Assembly (NCBI RefSeq): GCF_032884065.1
Contig: NC_088879.1
Location: 19,454,038-19,518,037 of the forward strand
DNA from: Artemia franciscana
Taxonomy: Eukaryota > Arthropoda > Branchiopoda > Anostraca > Artemiidae
Length of the DNA stretch: 64,000 bases
Reading direction: 5' to 3'
In this document: positions 11,406 through 23,120 of the stretch, in pieces
How the letters are laid out: each line of letters begins with the position of its first letter
Numbering within the stretch: position 1 is the stretch's first letter
Notes under the pieces: model-generated
Seen by the model: the letters and a program-made list of their open reading frames with translations, nothing else
Told to the model about the DNA's origin: nothing
Databases searched by the model: none
Translations under genes and position numbers: made by a program

Positions 11406-12725
11406 GTAAATTAAATTCATTTTTATTTAGAATTGATAAAAGAAATTGTTCAGTTTGTGAATTTAGTGATGGAGAGACTTGGTATCATTTTTTGGGGGGT
11501 TCAAGACTTATGAAAAGGATAACATTGAGATGCAAGTCAAATCACAAAAGTTTTTGCTTCTCCTTTGGTTCTCATATTAAAGTTCTCTTATATATTAAAA
11601 AAGTTAATTTGTTTTAATATAAATCAATTTTATTTTACATACCAATAACGGCAGAGTGAAATATTGGTTCTCATCTGTTGCGCATCGAGTTTGGAGAACA
11701 ATAAACAGCCCTTTTCTTTGTGAGAAAGTTTGATTCCCATTTTGTATTTCGTATCAAATTTAGTAGAAAACTGAACATTTTTAATTCTTTAGGATCGGAA
11801 AAAAATTCTAGAAGTTAAAATTGTTTTACATGAATGAACTAGTGAAAAAAGAAAAGGTTTTTCGCTGGTTCTGGAAATACCGGTTTTAATAAGTTCTAAG
11901 TTATAATAAGAACTGAACACAAGTAGGAAAGAATAATAAAGGCATGTACAAACCATATGTTCAACAACTTCCACATAATTTGCTCTAATTGTTGGGTCTC
12001 ATTTATCATCTGTGGTAAATTATTCAAATGAGGAGAGAAACAGAAGAAAGGAAGAACACCAGTGCCACTGCAGACCTAGAAAAGTTTCAGTGCGTTTCGA
12101 GGATTATTTAGCTGCCTGAAACTTCAAAAGTGAAGAAAATTATCTTGTTGTTTGTCGTAAAATAAGAACCACTAAATTTTTTTAGGGGTTTGAGGTGATA
12201 ATGGGAAACTTGCAAAAATAAATTTTTGCAAGTTTTATCTCGCAATATTAAAATTTTTCGCAAAATTTTATTTTGCAATAAATAAAATTTTTTTATCTGG
12301 CATATTTTCAACTTATTTTTCAATCTTCAAAAAACCAATTTTTTAACGAAATTTTGTGTATAGGTAGAGCTGAAGCTTAGATGTGTAAGGATAATGGATA
12401 TGTCGAATTACGTTGAAGGGTTAAAACCACAGGACTTCAGAAAAATAGCATGCCAAAAACTTGCATAGGAAAAAAATTGATTCCCTTGTTTGACAACACT
12501 CCAAATTCTGTCAAAGAAAAACAACGAATGCAATAGGTTTTGAATCTTGATACTTGATACAATGACAGTTTTTTAGCATAATAATAGGTTAATTGAAAAG
12601 AATGCCTAAAAATCACTAGTGGCGGTTGTAGTCTTCCTTGTACCCGGGTCAGAATTATGATCTTAACCCGATGACCCATTCAAATTGCTCCTTTAAAGTA
12701 ATGATCTGTTCTTTGTTTATTTATT
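11406..12725. other. AT-rich spacer, nothing recognised
   Basis: The short open frames on the minus strand are Lys/Phe/Leu-rich without domains. A local hairpin-like 'gcaaaaataaatttttgc' lies near 12212. Confidence 0.45.
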
Positions 12726-13102
12726 TATTTTATCACTTCTTTACATGTCTTTTATCTCTAATCGATTAATGTCCTTTTTCTTTTCTAGGCTAAGCAGTAG
12801 CTGAGCAGTAAATTTTGCAGTAAAACTGTTTAAGCCTGTACACTGTTGCCGTCTTTTTGTGTGATAGCCTTAATTTTCACAGAGAAAGGCGTTGCAACAG
12901 ACCAGGCTTCTTGTAATGTTAAAGTTAAAATAAAACCAAGGGCTTTCAACCTTAAATTCATTTCATTCTCTGTAAAATTTTTGTTTATGCCTTTTTTCTT
13001 CTTCTTTTTCATATTTTAAAAGAAATAGAGCCCTTAACATTTTTTAACTAATTTTATTTTTTGCTCATCCTTTGTTAAACGAATTTACTGCTCATCCCAG
13101 CT
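12726..13102 (+). repeat. Dispersed repeat H, copy 1
   Basis: It shares an ordered set of words with 22641-23007 and 40510-40866: 'tgttgccgtctttttgtgt', 'cgttgcaaca', 'aaattcatt', 'taaaagaaa', 'gaatttactgctcatcc'. The length is about 370 bp and all three copies have the same orientation. No coding potential is seen. Confidence 0.8.
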
Positions 13103-13224
13103 CTTCTGCTCTTCGTGAAGTCTACTCAACCAAGAAATTGCACCCTGAGTCAAGAAAATAAATTGAAAAATTTTAAATATACTGATTTTGCTGATTTAAA
13201 ATATATAACTTTTATCTTTTATGT

Positions 13225-13395
13225 ATTTATTATTGTTTTAAAAAGTAGAGTTGTAACAAAGAGTCAAACTTTAGCGTAAAGAGCGGGGTGTTGAGGAGGG
13301 AACCACCCTTTTAATATACGGAATAATTTCTGTTCATTTTAAGTTTTAATGTCGCTCCTTACTTGCTGTTAAAAAAACTTTTTTTTTATTTGTAA
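13225..13395. repeat. Family A arm
   Basis: 'tagcgtaaagagcggggtgt' is followed by 'aatgtcgctccttacttgct' and a T run. It is a single arm without a left partner. Confidence 0.75.
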
Positions 13396-14055
13396 TTACT
13401 TAAGGAACCCTGATTAAAAGGTTGATTCAGCAAAGGTTGAAGCTCATGTAGTAATCAACGTGTATATGCCTACAAATTATAACAAGAACAATCTGATTCA
13501 CGATTTGCGTCTGTCTGCAAGCTTTTACTCAGGTTTCTTAAAAAAGTGGCCTAAGAAGGATAACTTCATATACTGAGCTAATTTCCTCAACTTTAACTTA
13601 AATCATGTTGTTGCTTCGTTTGTCAGTCACGAGATCAAAGTTTTTATAGAATGATTCTACTCGGACCTCCTTCCTATCTCTACTTTCTTTTACTCATCCC
13701 CACCTATTACTCAAAATGTAGAATCGAGTTGGTTTTCCTACCCAAGTTTTTAATTTGAAGACTTCTTTATTACTGCAGCTCCAGCAAGCAGTACAGGAAA
13801 ATCAATCCTCTTAAGATTTTTATAGCTATCTATAGAATCTATTGCACTGTCCATGATTTGGCACTTTTTCAGTATCAGGTGGTGTTGTTGAGGTAACATA
13901 TTTTAAATAATTCTCAATGTTTGACTATGAAAAAGAAGCCAGCATAAAAAACTACCCCAATCAACGCTTAAAATCAATTGTTTAAGATTGTTATCGCAAC
14001 TACTACTATTGGTCACGACTTTCAAATCAGACAGACAGCTGAATATAATACGGGG
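13396..14055. other. Spacer, nothing recognised
   Basis: No gene or repeat that I could match elsewhere in the window. Confidence 0.4.
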
Positions 14056-15040
14056 TAATAAGATGGCCACCGCAAATGTATGACAAGAAAATCTTTTTCA
14101 AGAAAACCGAAAAGTTTTACTACCCTTTTTAATGGACCAATAAAATTGGAGGGCAGCTAGGCAACCTCCTTGCCAAATATTGTTTTCCAAAATGCTGCGA
14201 TAATTTCTTTTAGATAGTCATTTTCTTCATCCTAGTTGAAAGGCCTAAAAACTATGCCCTTGAGTATAACATGACCTGCCCCCTCCACAGCCCCTGGGTA
14301 AAGGTGTTTAAGTTATAAAATGTACCTATTGTTTACCAATAGTAGTTGCTATTAAGATGCATGTATAAATTTTCAGGGAGGAGGGGGAATTTTCTGCTGG
14401 GGGTTTTTCCACGGGGAAATTTTCTATGGGGTTGAAGTTTCCAGGGAGTGAACTTGTCAAGGGAAATTATAGACTGTAGAAATTTGCCAGAATTCTCATA
14501 AAAAATTATTTTTATATGTATTGCTTTCTTTTTCCCGTCTCAATCCTAAGCGTGGAGTGGTTAAAAGTAATTGTTGTGGGCAGATTTTAACCGGGATTGA
14601 ATTATATAGAAGATATTTCTATGGTAAGGGGGGCTCCGTCCGTAGAAATGGGATCAGATTTCCTGGAATTATTTAAAAATAACCAAAACTCAATAAAAAA
14701 AAATAAGTTTTTTCTTGTTTTGAAAGTAAGGAGCAACATTAAAACTTAAAACAAGCAGTAATAATTTCTAATATGTTGGGGGTTGCCCTCTCCTCAGGAC
14801 CTCCATCTGTACGCTAAAATTTGAATTGTGTCCCAATTCTTTCAGAATGATTCCTGAAACACAAAAACATTAAATAGAACACAATGGCTTTTTTTAAAGT
14901 ACTGAAAAACTCTAGCGTAAAGACCGAGGTTTTGAGGAGGGGGCAACCCTCTTCATTTACGTAATAATTTCTGTTAGTTTTAAGTTTTAATGCTGTTAAT
15001 TACTTTCAGTTTTTGTGAAGATAAAAATTGTATTTATTTA
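14056..15040. repeat. Composite repeat L, copy 1
   Basis: This copy and 17740-18785 share about 900 bp in the same order and orientation, including 'ggtataacatga'-like DNA, 'tattgtttac', 'ttttccac', 'gaatttgccagaattct' and an A foldback (arms at about 14720-14830 and 14905-15010). Both copies run directly into the 'taccataaaa' satellite unit. Confidence 0.8.
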
Positions 15041-15044
15041 ATTT

Positions 15045-15745
15045 TTACCATAAAACACACTTCATTTTAAACAAATTGTACTTAAAAATAAGTTTATTGG
15101 CCTTTAACTAATGGGCCTGGCTATCTCGTATTAGCTAAGGACTGCTAAAAAATTGTTATTTCTACCAGAAAAAAACTTCAATTATGCAATTGTACTTACA
15201 AATAAGTTTATAGACCCGTAATTTAGGGGTCTTTCTATTTAGTAATAGCCAAGGACATCAAAGTTTTTTTATTTGTTTCATAAAATATACTTTCTTCTGA
15301 ATGAATCAAATATACAAATAGGTTTATAAGCCCTTAATTATGGGACCTGGCTATCTCATAATAGCTAAAAATCGTTATTTCTACCATAAATTACACTTCA
15401 TCTTAAACAAATAGTATTTACAAATAAGTTTATTTGCCATTAATTTAGTTGTTTGGGTATTTCATAATGGCTTAGTACTGCTAAAAAAACTTCATTTTTA
15501 ACATAAAATACAATTCATTCTTAATAAATCTTACTTACAAATATCTTTATTGGCGGTTAATTTAGAGGGTCAGGGTGTCTCGTAATGACTAATGAATGCT
15601 AAATGTTTTATTTCTACCATATAATACATTCTAAACAAAACGTACCTAAAAATAGGTTTCTAAGCCCTTAAATTAGGGTTCTAGCCATCTCATAATGGCT
15701 AAGAACTGCTAAAAACCGTTATTTCCACCATAAAATACACATTTA
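15045..15745 (+). repeat. Tandem satellite, ~115-bp unit, about six copies
   Basis: The anchor 'taccataaaa' or its variants recurs at about 15048, 15163, 15277, 15388, 15503, 15617 and 15730. Each unit also carries 'acaaataagtttat' and 'ggctatctcataatggcta'. Units are well diverged from one another, so the array is not young. A single degenerate unit lies at 18786-18830 after the second copy of repeat L, suggesting the array expanded from a sequence resident in that repeat. Confidence 0.88.
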
Positions 15746-15754
15746 AAAATCATA

Positions 15755-15978
15755 GAATCGGCTGAATAGTAACCAAAACTCGAAATAACGGTTATATAAA
15801 AACGGATTTTGATACAAAAATATATATCAAAAGAAACAAATTTTTATGCTGACTTCAAATATAAAAAATTTCATTAAGTTTAGTCTTATCCATCAAAGGT
15901 TTCGAGCCTGAGAATATATTCTTGATTGTCGAAAAAAGAATGAAACAGTCCCTAAAAATCGATTGATCTTAATAAAAA
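15755..15978 (-). repeat. Family G, reverse orientation, left part of an interrupted copy
   Basis: It carries 'aagtttagtcttatccatca' and ends 'gatcttaataaaaa', the reverse complement of the G consensus. The copy resumes at 17694 with 'tcacactctctgattcagc'. Confidence 0.8.
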
Positions 15979-17693
15979 CTAGACCTACGTTGCCCGGACA
16001 ACGTGAAGTGTTGCAGCAACCTTTGTCCGGCTTCGCCGACTTAAGTGTTGCGAGAGCTCCACTTTGGTTTTATTTCTTCGCTATCGATCAATAATCACAT
16101 AATCAAAGGCTCTTCCTCAGCGTTGAAAAAACAACAACAATAGAATCGAAAGAAGAGACTAAATTGACTTTGCAGCCAGTTGAACTTTATCTTTTTCAAT
16201 CGTAGATATCGTGGCTGATGAAAACTTGGAAGAATATCTTATATAATCTAGTTGGTATTATAAAGCTATCCGTAACTTTTCAGGATTAAAATACCATAGG
16301 TGACACTAATTATTACGAATTTACCTCCTCATTTTACGTTATCGCTTGTACCCGTTGCGTAAACACTTAATTCTGTCAGAATTATAGAGATCGAATACAA
16401 TGTGCACCAATTTCCACAAATTTCTAGCCCAAAGTGAACAGATTCTTACTTACAAGTCCTTCTCCCATGATAGGCATCAAGTTCACCGGAAACAAATAAA
16501 TGGGTGCACCAACTAGTATAGTTGCAAACCCCTCATCGCTGAATTTGACTGTAGCCTAACAGCAGGTTATTACCTACAAGTCCCCTACATGTCTTACCAC
16601 TGAAACCAAATTGGCTTTACCATCCAATACACTGGAAGCAAATAATAGATACACCAACTAGTAAAAGTTCCAACCCCTCTTTACCGCATGTTATTGTTAC
16701 CTAACAGCCGCCTGTTGGTGACGAGTACTCTATATGTCTGACAATTTGTCAAGGCCTAGATTTCGTTTCATTGTGTACCTTACTACTGAAGTTATCAACC
16801 CCTTGAAACTTTCAAACTGGTGTACCTCATGAAGGAATTTTTGTACCAAAAATGAATGCCATATGCTTTGATCAGCTCATCAAGAGCTATCGATTGCCGT
16901 CGAAAAAAATGTTTTATCTGTCTTAGTTCAAAAGTTGATTTTGTTTGCCCTAGGGCAACTTTCTAACGTCAACTTATACTTAACTTTCAACTTTTCTCAA
17001 CTTAGAAAGGAGATAAGGATAAACTCCAATTTCTTTAGCAAAGAGAGGACTTTTAAAGTTTATTAGGCACATCTGATAACATTTCTCTACGCCAATCCCA
17101 AGTCCAAAAAACCGAATGAGAAACTCAGCTGAAATCACGACCAGAAATGGGTAGAAACAATCGATGGCAACACTTTCGGACCCGTGGGAAAATGCCACAT
17201 TTTTGCTTCTATAAATTTTTCTATTTATCACTCAAAGAAGATATATTGGCTGTGGGGCCGGGTAACTGCCGCATATATTTAACACTTATAGATTTTAGTC
17301 CATCTTCAATTTGAAAGTGGTGCCTGCCTGCTTGCCTGCTAGAACGGAGCTTTTCACTTGAAAGCAGAAACATACTTTGATGAATCGAAAGCTTGGCTGC
17401 ACAACTTCAGATACTCCTCTCTGACATAGACTATATAACTCCACTTTACTTCGCACACCATAAGCTCTGGCTCGTGGAGAAGCAAAAACCATCCTTTTTG
17501 GCCCCAGGCAAGAGTTCTGCAGAGCTTCCCAAAATTAAATGTCATATTCATCAATCCGGCCTGAGGTCCGCACTTTCCGTAAAAACCGCACAGGTTAGAC
17601 TCTTACCAGTTTCCAGGAATAAGCTGAGATCGGTGGCATTCGAAAAAAAAGAGAAAACCGGGACAGAACCAAAGTGTTGCTCTCGCAACACAG
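15979..17693 (-). mobile_element. Helitron-like non-autonomous element with readable insertion site
   Basis: The element sits in a family G copy exactly between A (15978) and T (17694), the A^T target typical of Helitrons. Read on the minus strand its 3' end is CTAG (15979-15982), preceded by a near-palindrome at 15987-16004. At 16041-16070 it carries 'gtgttgcgagagc' plus 'ccactttggtt', matched in inverted orientation by the other terminus (17670-17693, with a 7-bp perfect hairpin GTGTTGC/GCAACAC). One copy is terminal and the other subterminal, an asymmetry known in Helentron/Helitron2 elements. The 5' end starts CT rather than the classical TC. No Rep or helicase coding was found inside; the 138-codon + frame (17393-17809) runs across the element border and is not called. 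Confidence 0.72.
16440..16735. repeat. Imperfect direct duplication inside the Helitron-like element
   Basis: Two segments about 145 bp apart share 'tacaagtcc', 'caccaactagta' and 'cctaacagc' in the same order. They look like an old internal tandem duplication. Confidence 0.6.
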
Positions 17694-18785
17694 TCACACT
17701 CTCTGATTCAGCATATCAGACACCCCTAATGCATAGGTTTCAAGCTACTGTTTTCAAAAATGTGGAACTTTGTATTTCTGGCAGAAGAAAATCACGGATG
17801 CGTGTTTAGTTTGTTTGTTTTCCCCAGGGGTAATCGTATTCACCCAGTGGTCCTAGAATATTGGAAGAGGGCTCATTCGAGCGTAAGTTAAATGTTCTAG
17901 TACGCTTTTCAAGTGAGCAAATGAAATGAAGGGCGACTAGCCCATCTCCCCGCTACTTTTTTCCCAAAATCGTCCTATAAAAATTTTATGATAGTCATTT
18001 TGTTCATCGTTGTTGAAAGACCTAATAGCTGATTCTTTGGGTATAACATGAACTTCTCCTCCGTACAGCCCAATGGGAAGGTATTTAAGTCATAATATTT
18101 ACCTATTGTTTACGCATAGTATTTGTTATTAAGATACATGCATACATTTTCAGGTGGAGAGGGGACGAATTGTCTGCTGAGGGTTTTTCCACAGGGGAAT
18201 ATGCCATAGGAAGGTAAGTTTCCAGGGAGTGAACTTATCAAGAGAATTTGCCAGAATTCTTATACAAAATTCTTTTTATATGTCTTGCTTTCTCTTTCCG
18301 TCTCAATTTTACGCGAGGAGTGGTTAAAAGTAACTATCCGGAGTAAATTTTCACTGGGATTGAATTATCTAGAGGATACTGCCATGGTAAAGGGGTTCCT
18401 CCGTGGAGATGGGGTCATATTTTCTGAAAATATTTTAAAAAATGATCAAAAATATAGTAAAACGACAAGTTTATTTCAACTGACAGTAAGAAGTAACATT
18501 AAAAATTAAACAAATCGAAATTCTTCTCTATATGAAGGAGGTTGCCACCTCAAAACCTCTCCATATCCTTAAGTTTGAATTTTTTCGCAATTCTTTAAGA
18601 ATGACTCCTGAAATACTGGGGTCTTAGAGCAGCAAGACGAATTGTTCAAAGAAATAAAAAACTTTATCGTAAAGAGCAAGGTGTCGAGGAGGGGACAACC
18701 CCCCTCATATACCTATTAGTTTCTGTTCGTTTAAATTTTTGATGTTGCTCCTTACTTTCAGTTGAAAAAATTTGTTTGTTTCATT
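17694..18785. repeat. Interrupted family G right part joined to composite repeat L, copy 2
   Basis: It begins 'tcacactctctgattcagc' (family G, reverse orientation), passes through 'gcagaagaaaatcacggatg', and then follows 14200-15020 in order to an A foldback (arms at about 18510-18560 and 18655-18760). Confidence 0.78.
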
Positions 18786-18835
18786 TGATTTTTACCATAA
18801 AATGCACTTCATTTTAAACAAATAGTTTGGCTACC
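18786..18835 (+). repeat. Single 115-bp satellite unit fragment
   Basis: 'tttttaccataaaatgcact' and 'tcattttaaacaaatag' match the start of the units in the 15045-15745 array. Confidence 0.7.
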
Positions 18836-20134
18836 CCATAAAAAATCGTAAATTAAAGTTTAGATTAAAAAAAAGTCTAGTTTTTAAATCTTAATTATGA
18901 TGCGTTTTATTCATTGTTTAAGCTTTTTTTCATTTCCCTTTAAAACTATTAGTTTATTTTAAGAAATGTCTTGGTTTTTTAAAAGTAAATAATGGTGAGA
19001 TAATGATAACTTCAGACTCCCCTGTTAATCAACCTAAATTCGGCTTACAATTTCCATCATATCTTTATTATAGCACTTTTGTCTGTTGCTATTTTTCACA
19101 CCTTGTCTAACCCAAAAAATAATATCCAACCAAATGAATAAATTAGTTTTATCCTAAACAATACAGATTTAAATAATAAATCTTATTAAGCGTATGAAAT
19201 TACAAATTTCTAAATTTTTTTTTCATGTTTATAATGGTCTAATAATTCCTGATGAGGTCAGAAAACGCTCCTTGTTTGTTTTTGTAATTATATTTTATTG
19301 TCTGTTTTTCAAACAGAAAAAAATGATTTTTCAGAATAGGGTAGGTGTCATAAGACTACTATTGCCCCGAGGCTAACTAAATTAGCAGCAAACAAGTTTC
19401 ATCTTCCTCAATGAGATAATTTTGCATATTTGAACTGTTTTGCATTACTTTTCTATTCTAAGCTCGACAGCTAGTTTAAAGATTTTGTCGAAAAACAAAT
19501 CTCATTGTAGATAATTTTGTCACTTTGTTATACTTTATAATAAAAATTGTTTTAGTAATAGCATAAGTTTTTCTAATTTCTTCCTTTCTTTAGTATGATT
19601 TACGGAAAGGTTAGATTTATTATTTTTTTACTCTTTTCTGTTTATTTGCTATTAAAATTTGAAAATAAATAATCCACAGGGGAGCCCTGAGTTATATTTT
19701 TTCATGAAAAAGGGCGGTTGAAGAAGTAAATTTGGCAAGGACTATGTTAGTTAAAGAACAAACGTGGCACAGATGGGTCTATTTTTTTGAGAAATACCAC
19801 CATCATCCTTGATCAAGGTTAAGGCAAAACGAAAAGACTACTTTTTAAAAATAAGTATTTTGATGAAACTTGTATGATGTTGATTTTTTTTTTAATAGAT
19901 AGCGTTTTGGTCACAGAAAAAGTCTCTTAGACGTCAATTTTGAGGTTTTATTCATGTAATATGGTATAAGAAAATATTATTATGTAATAAGGTACAGTAT
20001 TTTTCATCTTCCAGAACTGGATGTTCTTATTTCTTCTTCGACTTCTTATTTTTCCTATTTCTATTTCTTCTATTCCTTATTTCTATTGCCTATTTAAGAA
20101 ATAAGTGTTATTCCTTATTCCAACAAGGGAAAAG
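18836..20134. other. AT-rich spacer, nothing recognised
   Basis: Contains runs of 'cttatttct'-type simple sequence at 20025-20110. No gene was recognised. Confidence 0.45.
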
Positions 20135-20320
20135 GAGATGAAAAGGACATGCTTCCTCATCAACGCCCCACTCTTTACGCTAAAGTTTTTTACTGTTTTA
20201 AAAAGTAGAGTTAAGAGAAAGAGTCAAACTTTAGCGCAAAGAGCGGGGTGTTGATGAGGAGAAGCCCTATCATATACGAAATAATTTCTGTTCGTTTTAA
20301 GTCTTTTGCTTCTTTTCTTT
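20135..20320. repeat. Family A foldback
   Basis: The left arm 'ccccactctttacgctaaag' and right arm 'tttagcgcaaagagcggggt' are nearly perfect complements around 'gttttaaaaagtagagttaa'. The right side ends in the usual 'taatttctgttcgttttaag'. Confidence 0.82.
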
Positions 20321-21534
20321 AATTGATTTAAAATATTTTAGCGCACTTCCCCTTAATCTAACTGCTACACATTATCACTTAATCGTCAATTATTTCTGTT
20401 AAATCGTCAAAAATTCTCAATTTTTCGATGAATTTATCCACATCTCAAATTCTCGCGTATTCTGGTATAATTTTTGCAATGTCAAGTAGCGTTGTTTCTG
20501 AAGTCAATTTGTCTTCTGGTAGAGTCATTTACGTTTTTATCTACAACTTTATTTAGTCTTTTCGACCCAGATCTTCCGCAAGCCACCAGTTGTGGTAGAT
20601 TTTTCTGTGTTACTGTAACGGTTGTTAACCTTGCCCTTGGAGGGGTTGTGAGTAAGATCCTAAGGTGATAAAAATTTGGCTAGTGTTTCCATAGGGACGG
20701 CCTGACCTATTATCTGAAGAGTCCCTACTGAGAATTGACGATAAGCTTAAATAATATTTCAGAGAGAAGTTTGGTATAATACAATTACTTTATTTAACTC
20801 AACACAAATGGCATAAGGAAAATGGCTATATATACGGCACTGGGACTAAACGTCCCACAGTGTAAAACAAATACAATTTTCAAGTTACAAAACATAAAAC
20901 ATCAAAACACTGACAAAATTCCAAGGTATTCCTAATTAAACGCAACAGAGGTCAGTCAGGTAATTTAAATAGAAAAAATTGCTTGATCCCATAAAATGTG
21001 TCTTTTATACCATAGGTCAACCATTTCATTTCAGATTACATACGTACATAAGCAATGAAGTGGTTATTCCTCAATTTCCTTTACAAGCCTATACTTATAA
21101 GGATGTGCGCTTTTATCACAATAAAAAATGGTATTTCAAAATGTTGCATTTTCTATTTTGTGTCTTAGTATTTTTACTAAAATCAAATTCTGACTTAATT
21201 AGTCGGCTTTACTACACCATCTTCCTTTCTTCTCTTGTAATGTTTTCTCTTTTACTTTTCAAATATAAGAAGTTGTTTGAAATATTGAACGATTTTAAAA
21301 GTATACATATAGCATTTTTTTTTAGTTCAAAATCTGCCACAACTTAACCTGGAAAGTCTAACTTAATAATCTGAGCCGTTTTTTAGACACCCTTTTTGTC
21401 ACCCTTTTGACATTATTCATGTTGTTTTATTTCAGCGTCCGTCTAAATGTTCCTTGAAAGCTTCGGCTTAATACCCTCTGCTCGCAATATAGCAACAGTT
21501 GCAGTATGAGTAGTGAACATATTTAACATGAACT
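20321..21534. other. Spacer with an unassigned hydrophobic open frame
   Basis: A frame of 122 codons at 20979-21347 begins at TTG and is rich in Phe, Leu and Tyr, with hydrophobic stretches in its second half. No family was recognised and AT-rich DNA readily gives such frames, so no gene is called. Near 20850-20870 a small hairpin 'gggactaaacgtccc' is present, with the AATAAA complement upstream at about 20790. Confidence 0.3.
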
Positions 21535-21745
21535 AATAAACATCCTTCCGTGATCTTTCTTCGGGGGAAAAAAAATCACGTTTTTGTATATAAGAGTTTG
21601 AAACCTTTACAAGAGGGTTCTCTGATACCCTGGGTCTGATGGTGGGATTCTTATAAGGATCACTTGATGCTTTAGGGTTGTTTCCCACCTTGTTCGAAAT
21701 CAGGCAAATTTTCTAAGGGTTCAAGTAGGCATCCTTTCCATTTTT
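21535..21745 (+). repeat. Family G fragment
   Basis: 'gatctttcttcgggggaaaa', 'agagtttgaaacctttacaa' and 'tctgatggtgggattctt' correspond to 3470-3600. It is truncated on both sides. Confidence 0.7.
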
Positions 21746-21839
21746 GTCGTCGTTGACATTCTATGTGGTTGATTGAAATTGTATCTATAGTTACTAATCT
21801 ATTTGTCTAAGGCTTTTTTCTGTTAAAACTATATTTTTA

Positions 21840-22740
21840 GAACAACGAAATGAAACACATCATGAGCATAAAAGAGAGGACATCTTTGCAGTACTAAAAA
21901 CGAAGGATGGCCAAAATTAGCTTTTTTTTCTAGGTTGAATTTTAGAGCTGAGAAGTAATTCATAACGAACTCGGTGGAATCGAGATAATTTTTGATCCTG
22001 CTTTGCTAAAATTCTTTTCTAGTCTTTTATCGTCCAAACGCATGACTAACAACATTATTTTTTTTTAGCAGTTCAAATAAACTCATGCTTTTACTTAATG
22101 GTGTCTTTTTGTTCTATTTTGAAAATGTGCTGATTAATATTTATTTTCTCATATGTTAAGTTTTGTTTGTGTTAAATGTCTTGACTATGCAAAATTCTTA
22201 CCAACTTTTAAACTATTCAGTTTCCGTTCCCTATATGATGAGTTCTTCTAGCTATTTGCTTGTTCTATAGCTCCCTTTTTAACATTTTGTATCTTTTCTA
22301 AGCTTTTGAACCTGAACGGAATTCCTTAGAATTTTCCTGTCTTAAATACAGATTATACTGTACTTTTCTAGGGCTTCTCGGTTTCATCTACCAGTTACTT
22401 AACTCAGTAAAGTTCTGTTTGCTGCCCAATGCTTTGTTCTTGCCTAGCAAAAGACAATAAAATCTTTTTGACGATTTTATTGTCCTCCATTCTTGTTTAG
22501 TATCAACCAATGATCCTCTAGTGAGAACATCTTAGTAGAACTAAAAACGAAGGATGGCTAAAACAAACGCAGATTTTAATTTTGTCCTCTATATATAGGG
22601 TCGGTTTTAAGTTTTAGAACTGTTCTTTTTTTTCTTTTTTATCACTTCTTTCCTTGTCTTTTATGTCCAATCGATTGACGTCCTTTTCCTTTTCTATGTT
22701 GAATTTTAGAGCTGAGAAGTAATTCATAATGAACTCTGTG
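21840..22740. repeat. Direct duplication ahead of repeat H
   Basis: 'taaaaacgaaggatggc' at about 21895 and 22543, and 'gttgaattttagagctgaga' at about 21943 and 22698, mark two copies of one segment 650-755 bp apart. Confidence 0.6.
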
Positions 22741-23007
22741 GAAGACTGTTTGCTGTTGCCGTCTTTTTGTGTAATGGCGTGTATTTTTACATAAAAAGTC
22801 GTTGCAACATAACAGGCATCAAGTAATTGTAAAATTCAAATAAAAATCAAGGGTTTTCAATCTTAAATTCATTAAATTATCCGTGAAATTCTTGCTTTTG
22901 CTCCTTTCTCTCCCCTTCTCAAATTTTAAAAGAAACAGAACTCTTTACATTTTGGAATAAATTATCTTTTTTGCTCTCCCCTCAATAAAAGAATTTACTG
23001 CTCATCC
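22641..23007 (+). repeat. Dispersed repeat H, copy 2
   Basis: It has the same ordered words as 12726-13102, for example 'tgttgccgtctttttgtgt' and 'gaatttactgctcatcc'. Similarity to the third copy continues weakly beyond: 'gtgtatacagtgctttt' at about 23650 and 'gtgtatacagtacttttgcg' at about 41730. Confidence 0.8.
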
Positions 23008-23033
23008 AAACTCTTTTACTCCTTTATGACCTA

Positions 23034-23120
23034 TATGCTCCTTTTGAACCTTGTATGGCCTGTATGTTCCTTTTGCTCCTTGTATGGCCTGCATGCTCCT
23101 TTTGTTCATTGTATGGCCTT
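23034..23120 (+). repeat. 29-bp minisatellite, three units
   Basis: Three successive units of form 'atgctccttttg...cttgtatggcct', each 29 bp, directly after repeat H copy 2. Confidence 0.8.

Noticed and set aside
15045-15745. CRISPR-like array of repeats and spacers
   Set aside because: The ~115-bp units diverge along their whole length without constant repeats and unique spacers, and the host is a eukaryote.
17393-17809. 138-codon + open frame
   Set aside because: It crosses the border between the Helitron-like element and family G, so it cannot be an ancestral gene; no domain was seen.
20979-21347. 122-codon hydrophobic frame, considered as a chemoreceptor-type fragment
   Set aside because: It starts at TTG, has no recognisable motif, and Phe/Leu-rich frames are common in AT-rich DNA.
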